A DNA stretch of 64,000 nucleotides from Pempheris klunzingeri (Eukaryota; Chordata; Actinopteri; Acropomatiformes; Pempheridae): the NCBI RefSeq assembly GCF_042242105.1, contig NC_092016.1, positions 9,810,501 to 9,874,500 on the forward strand, read 5' to 3'. The notes beneath the pieces were generated by a model that had not been told where the DNA came from, ran no database searches, and worked only from the letters and a program-made list of their open reading frames with translations. Below are positions 35,190 to 64,000 of this stretch, piece after piece. Position 1 is the stretch's first letter. Each line of letters opens with the position of its first letter. A program made the translations under genes and the position numbers.

Positions 35190-35964
35190 CATCAGACCAT
35201 TTGTTATGAGCATGCCCACACCTCTCTCTATTTAGGCTAACATAAGAATTGGCCATATATATATATATATTGTTTTAAAAATGAGTATCTACCATTATAT
35301 TGCATATACATTTTGAGCTGGAGCCACAGAAACAATTTTAGATTGAATATCATATATTATAATACATTTTCCAGAAAATCAATTGAGAAACTTTTCACAG
35401 ACAAAATAACCACACAGGAATGTATCTTTTTGGCAATTCCAACAAATCAAATATCGAGCAAATCAATGTACTTCATATTTGCATAAAGCAATACTGATTT
35501 CAGATTTTAAACATCACCTACAGTGGTTAAATAAACCCAGAGATATTAAAGTGAAAGTAAAACGATATTGCGACATGTATGTACAGTCTGTAAGTCAATC
35601 TTTGTCTCCCTGTTACTCCTGGTCCTGGAGTTCTTCACCACTGCCATCTGCTACAAGTGTCTATCAAACATTTGATCAGAAATATAATCTTAATTTTCTA
35701 TTCATACCCTCAACTTGAAATAACATTGACAAAGTTTATGATATAATCTGCACTCAGTGAGGGACCACAGACTGGTGTTTCTGCGGCCTGCTTCTATCCT
35801 GGCCTGGCATCATCAGACCATCTGACAAATGTGAATTAGTCTGGAAACTCTCCATTAATTTGTGATTTCCAAGGGACGGAGACCAAACTGCTACTCGAAA
35901 CATTTGGATAGACATACAGAGCAATGAAACAACTAAAATGAAAATATATCTTTTCCATCAACAA
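35190..35964. other. Intergenic spacer, no gene seen
   Basis: AT-rich sequence with an (AT)n run at about 35256-35270. No supported exon. Confidence 0.5.
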
Positions 35965-36150
35965 GCTAAGGGGTAGTTCAGGTTTTTCAGTAAGGTTGTA
36001 GGAGGAACTTGTCCACAGATGGCACAGATGGCCGAGCACAGATGTTATTGTGTGACTCTGGTGGTTTAAAGGGTTAGTTCAGATCTTGTTGTTTACACAA
36101 ATGCCTCAAAGGTGCTCCTCTGTCAGCCATCATAACAAGCCTGGCCCATA
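35965..36150 (+). repeat. Probable interspersed repeat (GGGTTAGTTCAG words)
   Basis: GGGGTAGTTCAGGTTTTT and AAAGGGTTAGTTCAGATC, about 90 bases apart, resemble ends of dispersed noncoding repeats common in fish. Boundaries are uncertain. Confidence 0.35.
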
Positions 36151-39100
36151 TAAGGTAAACACTTGTGGCTTGGCCCTGGCCAGGTTTGAAATTTGTCCAA
36201 ATGGGAGTGTAGCTGGACACATCTGCCAGAGCAAATAAAACAAAAGCTCACAGGTTTGTCGGGTACCCAGGCTATATCTCACCAACATAGCCAAATATTT
36301 GACAATTACACTTAAACAACACTCGGTAAAATCGGTAGAAATATGTTTAGGTTAAAACTTAAACTGTGTTCAACTAGAACCTATAGGAGCACTTTGTTGT
36401 GACGAACCTGTAGATTTTAATATAAAACAGATTCGAAATATAAATCAAAAGATTCAAAATAAACAAGACAGACACAGAGATACCACAGAAATTATAGTCT
36501 TGTAATTCAATGTATTCACATTACAACATCCACATGGTTCAGTTTGTGACAACTTCTAATGATCTTCAAATATATTCACTGTATGATACATAATACCAAT
36601 ATAGGCACTTCCAGTAAGTCTGGCAATATTGAAGCTACAGTATAGTGTCTAAATTACAAAATGGTAAAAATAAATAATGTATATCTAAAAGAGTTTTTGT
36701 AGTTTTAAAATTCTTTTCTGTACAGCATATATGTATATTGTACAAAATGGAGCATCAACCTGCAAGAAAATTAATTATTTTACTTCCACAAATACTGTGT
36801 ATTTGGACATATTCTTCCTCGTGTAAGTATTAGTACATGTGGTAAGTGCAAGATACAAGTGAGAAGAAAGCAATTATTTAATCATGTGTCAACTATATAA
36901 AAATACTCATCTCATTTTTTTTTTACATAATTGTAAAGCTTGTTTGGTTCCCATGGTTACAATTATGCTACATGTGTGACTACGTATGACAATCAAATAA
37001 AACCAATCAAGATGTGAAAAATACACTATCAAAACTGACATACTTTATCAGCTCAAACGCAAGACTGATGTGACTCGGGGCAAAATATATAAATAGTCCA
37101 CTCTAAAAAATTGAGATCCCCAACAAACTAAAACAGAGGGCAGTATCCCATCACCTTTAAGGATGAGAGAAGCTGTGTGATGAATGCTTTACTACTGTTG
37201 CCAATGAGGATCTCTGATCTGCAGGCTAAGTAGTTGGCAGATCAAAGAGGAAGCGCAAGGAGCGATATGCTATAGGACCTTCTACGAATAACAATTTCAT
37301 CTGAGTAGAATTGAAGAAGTACTTACTGCATCACTTCACCCATCGTTATTTCACCACCTCGAATTAAGAGGAAAAGTAGCATCCCCCTCTACTAGGAAGT
37401 AACAACCAGCCAAATAGGACAGAGTCACATTAGAGAGGCCAATGGAAGAATTCAAATAGACATAGACACAAACACTCACTCTCTGCCTTGTGCTCTCTCC
37501 AACACACTTTAGACGGTATTTCTACATTCACAAAGCAGGAGCTTTGGAGAGTTGATGTGATTCTACAACCTGGAAACTTGAAATGGAAACTGGAAGTGGA
37601 AGTTACATCATCCCAATGAATGGGTGTTTTTTTTCTAACTCTAGACCACTTAAGTTATGATGTCTGTGTTGCATTAAATAGCTTTCCTGTGTAACATTGG
37701 TAATATCTCATCAGGTTTTTCAAAAACTGGGGAAATGTATCCATTGTGTCTGGTATGATGATTATAGCCCATTAGGGATGAATTCCTGGCAACATACAGA
37801 AAACAGCGTGCCTGTTGTATATAAGATACCATAAATGAGGCAAAACGAGAGTTTGGGGTAAATGATTCTCTGCCTAATGCTTTTCTAATCAATGGGCCAT
37901 CCAATTATCCTTGACTCGTGTGGCCTAAGCTGTGGTAGCCTCTTCCTACTCCTCCTCCTCCACGTCCACACTGTAGCACAGTCAGGGCAGCAGTAAACAT
38001 GCTATTATGGATGTAGTAGTACACTATTCACCACAGCCAGGAACACTGTGTGGTGATAAGAGTATGTTAATACAGGATCTGCAAGGATACAAGAACACGA
38101 TGTTCTACAGCCGTATCTTACAATGTAATATCCTATCAACAGGTTGACATGTGTGCTGCTCTGCTTTTTAGTTTGAGAAATGAGATTATGGAGGAGAGCA
38201 GTGGTACAGAATGAGAAGAGATAACAGTGCATAAGAGATTCAGATTTGCATGTAGGTCATGAGAACTCGACAAGATTAGCAGTGGATAATTCAATACATA
38301 TTGCCTCACTGCACTCGTGTGCAAAAGAAAGTTGACCCGCCAACTCAGTGTAGAGCACTTTCTCAAATCAAGCTCTACTTATAGTCTCTCAAACACTTTC
38401 TATGTAAATTTAAATTATTAAAGCAAAGTGGAATATTCATCAGGCGCATTTTGCACCCTGCTCAAGCTACTGTGCTGTCGGAAATGTAATTGGCTTACTT
38501 CATGGCTCTTTCTTACTTGAAAAGGGGCTATCGTGTGACTTTGAGTCTCACAGTACACTGGAGCATTCTTTTACAATTTGTTCACCGTCATGCATGAAGT
38601 CCTGAACATTACACTATTATCATAGTTTGTGTATTGATGTTATTATGTTAAATTCCATTTACAAGTCACGTTTTTAGAAACAATGCTTTTTATGCCTGTT
38701 AAAAAGCAATTTCTCTTGGCTGTTTGCATCAATGATTTCAACAATTAAATGTCTGGGGCTAAAACTAACATACTCACTACCAGTGATCGTGGCTGTGAAG
38801 CAATAAAAAAAACGAGGATAGAAAGATGAGCATTATAGGTAGACTATGCCATGTCTGAATACACTCGCATAGTACTACTAATGCAGTTATTTTCCACCAT
38901 AAAAATGTGATAATACACAAAATTTTAGTGCCAATATGGGGAAAAATTCACATGGTATGACAAATGACAAATTAGATGTTTCAAGGAGTAATATTGATTA
39001 AAGAACACACTACTGCCATTACTGTAATCTTGGCCATTACTGATAAGGTAGCTTTTACAACTCTAATCCACTGCATATCCATTTTATTATAGAAAGAATG

Positions 39101-40200
39101 ATATTTTCTACTGGTAACAAACAGCTACAGTAGTTAGCTTCAGAGAATTGTTTCAACTCTTATTGTCTCGCTCCACCACTATACAACTGGCGAGGTGAGA
39201 CACAACTGGCTGATGCTGAAAACTTGCCGGCATAACTCACACCTTTACTAGATTTCAAACCACATTTTTCTTTTGTGAAAAACACTTTTCTAGCTAGATT
39301 TAGCCAGAATAATGTCCCTGTGTATTATCACTGTAATGTGTGATTTGTAAGATTGGACTTTGACTTGCAGAACAAGTACATCCAGCTGATGCACACTGGA
39401 GTCCTGTCAGCTCTTAACTCTGAGAGAATGAATGTCTCCCTGAGGTGCCAGGAGAAGAATTCAGACAGATTCGCTGTGTTTATCTGCCAAGATTTCATAA
39501 TAGTCAAAACAGAAAAGTGGGGGTTTGTGACATGAAGTCCAGCCTTTTATGAGCATATTCTAAACTAGCTTACTGTTCCTGCATATGTTTAACTAACTGT
39601 CCTTAAATGTGACACAGACGTCTACTTTTAATTTCAACAGTTGAGGTTTTCCTGAGGGTTAAAAGTCAGCATCATCTGTAGGTTTTACATAATGAGGACC
39701 AGTAAGTATAAAATATAATACAACACAATGAGTCCAAATACATAGTCAGAGTCAGCAATTGATAGAAATGACAAAGGAGAGTGTATTGTTTAGTCTACCT
39801 ACGGATTTCAAAAAACTTAGTGTTAGTGTATATTCTGTGTACTGGTATTTCCTTTTTGGTCTTGTATTTAGCACAGATTAATTTCTAACAACACACTGTT
39901 GTCAGTGCAGGCCTCTGGACTACAACATTTGGGACAGAGAACCTTTTAATGACCACTATATTTACCTTGGGACAGGAGACCAGATATGACACAAATAACA
40001 GGTAATCTGCTGAACTTATCCATGTTCTCTGCAGAAGAACTGTGCATTGGAGCGCACTAATTTAAATACACAGACACACATACCCACGCACACACATACA
40101 GAGTGTGAGGAGCCTCAAGTCTTGATCCTTAAACTAATATGGCTACACCTAATGGTATAAAGTACTTAATTTGGCAACAAATGTAAATCATGAAATGTAT
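36151..40200. other. Intergenic spacer between pde3a 3' end and slco1c1 promoter, no gene seen
   Basis: AT-rich, with CT-rich and CA-rich patches (for example near 40070-40100). No exon with family similarity on either strand. The frame at 39353-39535 has no match and no splice support. Confidence 0.5.
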
Positions 40201-40206
40201 TTTATT
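40201..40206 (-). terminator. pde3a: Candidate polyadenylation signal AATAAA (minus) of pde3a
   Basis: Reverse complement of TTTATT, about 575 bases past the pde3a stop. It is the nearest canonical hexamer that I found on that strand downstream of the stop. Confidence 0.35.
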
Positions 40207-40778
40207 TTGTTTGCTAAAGCCTATGGGTGAGTGATTAATTTTGGCAGATGCTGAAAGGAAGAAAGATACGCCGAATGTTCCTCATTTAATTGACTCCCTT
40301 TATAATCCATATATAGAAAAAAACATATTGAGGCCATGTGAGACCTTGAAAACTCTTGCTAAAATTGAAACACAAGTACAAGTAACTGTGATGTCTATAT
40401 ATAATTGCATTCAGAAAATAATTATGTATAAATTGGCAGCAAATTTCTGCAGTCCTGTGATACCACATTGGGTTGAGGTCTGTGCAACCAGTCTTCCTCT
40501 TCTCTTGACAGTAGCAAAAGAGTCTGTATCCCAAAGTACACAAATAATCCTGTATTGCAATATGGAAAGCTCCTTTAAATGTTTGGTGAAACCAGATATT
40601 CAGATAAAATGTGTAAAGCACAAATTTTCCCACCCTGTTTTTTTCTGTATAGGCACACATTTCCCAAACATCTACAGTGTTGTGTCTAAGTGATGTGCTG
40701 GCAAAAACAGGAGTCAGTTGATAGGATAAGAAAACAAAAAATACTTCTTCACGTCCTTGCCCTGACTGATGGGCTGTT

Positions 40779-60472
<19,694 letters not shown>

Positions 60473-63400
60473 CTATGGGGTGACAGGGAGACAGAGAAAC
60501 AAGAAATAAACATCATTACTCATTACTGCTGTGGCTAATGTGAGTTGATGCTAATTAATGGCAGGGTCTGATAGTGGCAGGCGTGAAGAGCAGGTGTGTA
60601 AACTATGTCAGCAGCTCCCATGTGAGGACATAATGTGGTTAACAGTGACATTGGCATCACTTGTGCTATTTATTCTACAGAACTTGCAGTTAAACTGTGG
60701 TCACATTGCACACTGGTTTTTGCATCAAGACAAACCTTTTTTTTTTACCTTACCCGTTTTACCTTGGTGGTGAAAAGGAAACTTGCTTATATTAAGTTAC
60801 CCTTTAAATGCTGATTACAGATGAATGTACCAGTGACAATAATCAAATACTGTATTATAGTATATGATAATATAAAACTGATGGAGGCCATTCTGCCCAC
60901 AAGTATCAAAAGTAAAATAACCCATAATGCAGGCAGAATGGGTTCCATCAATGGTTTACTATCATATATATAGAGTATTTATATTTTGTTGATAATTATA
61001 ACATATTTATCTTTACATAGAATTTTGAATGCAGGAGGTTTACTTGTGATGGAATATTAATAAACCGCTGTATACTTTAACTCAAAATAAAGGATCTGAA
61101 TACACCAGTTTTTCTGTTTCATTGCAGCAACTACAGCTGATACAACAAAGGCTGATTATAAACTACCACAGCCTGCATGCAAAAATAATGTGGGAGGCCA
61201 AATTGTCCAGTGGCAAAAATTAACATTTGTCAGGAGTCCCATGTTAAGAGAGAATTTATTATATGAGCTATAACCAAATCATGTTTCAAAAGTGCATTCA
61301 GCTAAGGGAAAAACCAACATGGCACAAAATAAAACAAACGATCTCCATAAACAATACCCAAACACAACAATATGAAAGTAAGAAAACAATGGACCATTGA
61401 TTTTGGACCACTATTATAGGAGACATATTCAATCACGGACTGTAATTCCGCCAAAGCTTTGCAAAGGGTATCGCAGTTCTAGTATCACGCCATGTTACAC
61501 ACATGCAGACGCACACACATGCACACTTACATCCACTCGCACATCAAAGGCTTTATTCTATACCTTATATGGCTCCTTTTAGCTCAGAGAAAGTAAAAAC
61601 ATGAGGAGAAGCAGGGAGTGGTATTTCACAGTAGTAGGAGTTGACATTCTTGCAGCATGTTAGACATCTGAGCAGCAACATTGCACAGCTGTGCAATACT
61701 TGATGCTTAATGAATGGACTCATTAGCAATGTCTCAGCTAGAATCTGGCCTTTGACTTCCTCACTCCTGACCCCTATGATAGCCAACAGCCATAGTCTGT
61801 TTCTAACAGTCTGTCCCTCAGCTCTGAAGGCACCAGCGTAGTGTGAGCCGGCCTTGTTTTTACAGGATCAAGTGAAAAGTTCACAACCCACTCTTAATTG
61901 CTGTGCCTATAGTAGTTGAACAACCACGACTAAACACAGGTCAATCATGGCTGCCAGCAAATTTATCTAATAAGCTCACGAGTTCCCTTTTCCCCCAAAG
62001 AATGTTATCAGATTTTTCTCCCCCAATGCTCCATTCACTTTGACACCAGCTGCCAGGCACCCAGAATTATTCTGTTTACACTGGCTAAGTGGCAAGACGT
62101 TGACCTGAACAACACGTGTGAACACCTTTCATTCGTCTCCACTTGTGGGAATAGTCAAGGTTTCGCATTTTATTTTCCTAGTCATATCAGATAAGTCACT
62201 GTATTTATACAGTTTTCCTATTGGTCTGCAAAAATACAAAAGCCGTGTGTTCACTGGGTGTGAGGGCATTCCTCCGTGATGACATGCATTTATTGATAAA
62301 TCTGACACATGACCAGCGATGGGACCGAGCTAATCTGTTTTACAGACCGGGAGACATCCTGTGGGATGCCTGATGGAACATTTCTGGACAGACGACGATT
62401 GTACTCTTTTCATCCCTCTCCTCTACATCGTCTCTTCCTCCTCTCCTCCCTCTCTTCTTTCCTATACTGTGCTCTAATACATGCTGTGAGGATAAGATGT
62501 AAACACCTGTCTCTCAGCTCATTTACAGGATGATTTAGGGGTTTGCTAAAGAGGAGGTTTCAGAAGAGTATAGCTGCTGGAGAACACATGGCCGGTACCA
62601 GCATCTCCAAACATGCATGCGTGCGCACGCACACACACACAAACACACACACACACATACAAACACACACAAACTCCTACAGCTTTTACAAACCTGGCCC
62701 CTAGTTCTAACACCACCACCGCCAAAAGTCAAGTGAAAACACAAATAACAATATATAACAATATACAAGAACTGACAAACAAATATACAGTAACGTTGGC
62801 ACATAAATAAATATGAAGGGCATCATTTTGAGCATGCTGCACACATGCGTGGACCCAGCTAAAAACACTTTGCTAAGAGGATGAGCATTGTGTCACTAAG
62901 CTTCACTAACTCCAAAATTGCAACTGAGTGGCGATAAAAGGGAGGCAATGATGAATGTGTTGGGTCTGATTTTGCACTGGGCCACTTAATGCCCAAAACC
63001 TGACATGAAAAATAAAGTGTGGTGAAAGGCTCCAGGTGCATGGGCAGCATTTGAGACATGAGCTTTGGGACACAGTGGGGATATTGTTTCCACTGAATTT
63101 GTACTATTATTATTGACCTGAAAAATGGCAATACCTATCTGCTACAAGGAATTGTCCTGCTGCATTAAAAATACTGTGCTGCTAAAATATATCTACCTTT
63201 GAAAATCTTCTCTCCGAACCTCTCTACAGAATGTTTGTCAGCCAAGGAGCTCGAGCGTTGTGCTGTTAAACAAAGCTGTCTGCAGGAAAAGATAATGAAT
63301 GTAAAGTCCTGATCATTCCTGGCTAAAGCTTTAACATATCCCTCATGAATTGTGTCTTGGCTGAAAGATACCTCCTCAATCTCCTAATCTTCCAACAATC

Positions 63401-64000
63401 TGCAACCTAAAACCTAAGAATCATCATTGGACATCCTATAACAGATCAAATTGTGAGTAAGTTACATAATATCATAAGGTTATATAAGCATTTTCTGTCA
63501 GGTTAGATGATCAGTTTCATTTATCAGCCATGGCCACCTCTGTACTGTAGCAGCAGCCTTCACTTTCTGGGAGGATAGATCTCATTCAAGCCCCACAGAG
63601 TGACCCCTGCCTGGGGAAAAGTACTGAGTACCACAGAAAAAAGCTTTTGCACAGATGTCTAGATGGAGCCTTTCAAAATTCTTAATATTTTTTTGACAGT
63701 ACCATTGTGAATGTTCTTAACTTGTTTTAACACTTGTTTGTGAATTCCATTGAACGCTGTGATTCATATCAATGTATCATAACCTTCCAGTGAGGATGTA
63801 TATATGTTTAATGACTTATTTCTGGGTCTCCTGAGCATACATGTTCTTTTTACTGCTGCCTTACAACACATTCATAGTAACACACATTCACATCTGGGAA
63901 CTGTCAACAACCTTCTGCCACTGGCTCACACTCCTGTCTGTACAGATTTTTCTGAGAAATACACCCTTCAGAGTTAGTCGGGGATCCAGCACCTCAGAGA
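60473..64000. other. pde3a: pde3a upstream intron, no coding exon found
   Basis: The acceptor at 60472 shows the transcript continues to the right, but no exon for the N-terminal hydrophobic part of PDE3A was recognised up to the window edge. A broken CA-rich stretch lies at about 62629-62670. No gene was seen on the plus strand. Confidence 0.55.

Overview
This window is nuclear DNA from a vertebrate, most likely a ray-finned (teleost) fish. The genes are vertebrate, with GT-AG introns. Introns are short (roughly 0.1-7.5 kb) compared with mammals. The spacers carry interspersed repeats of teleost type: a LINE reverse-transcriptase relic, a deleted Tc1/mariner-like element, several AT-rich families and many CA/CT microsatellites. 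I cannot name the species.

Four protein-coding genes were rebuilt by hand, with splice sites and phases checked so that each spliced frame stays open. (1) gpr22, an orphan class A receptor, has a single coding exon at 1270-2586 (+). (2) bcap29, an ER membrane cargo/chaperone protein, has seven coding exons at 14375-16096 (+) and 236 aa. (3) An organic anion transporter, best fit slco1c1 (OATP1C1, thyroid hormone transporter), has fourteen coding exons at 29266-18344 (-) and 686 aa; it appears complete. (4) pde3a, the cGMP-inhibited cAMP phosphodiesterase, has its last twelve coding exons at 60472-40779 (-), 715 aa up to the stop. The N-terminal membrane exons lie beyond the right edge.

Layout: 1-1.3 kb is 5' flank of gpr22; 2.6-14.4 kb is a gene-poor spacer with repeat relics; bcap29 and slco1c1 converge tail to tail, with polyA signals only about 240 bp apart near 17 kb; slco1c1 and pde3a follow each other on the minus strand, separated by about 11 kb (29.3-40.2 kb) with a CpG-rich candidate promoter and a 0.67 kb inverted-repeat transposon; the rest is pde3a. 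To my knowledge pde3a followed by slco1c1 on one strand matches human 12p12, while gpr22-bcap29 matches human 7q22, so the window joins two blocks that are separate in human.

The genes are not a pathway or operon; they are ordinary neighbours. I saw no evidence of a novel multi-gene system. The points most worth checking are a gpr22 copy without the usual extracellular-loop-2 cysteine, a pde3a linker that seems about 90 residues shorter than in human, a second inverted-repeat element (26.2-26.8 kb) inside the first slco1c1 intron, and a 189-codon open frame antisense to a pde3a intron.
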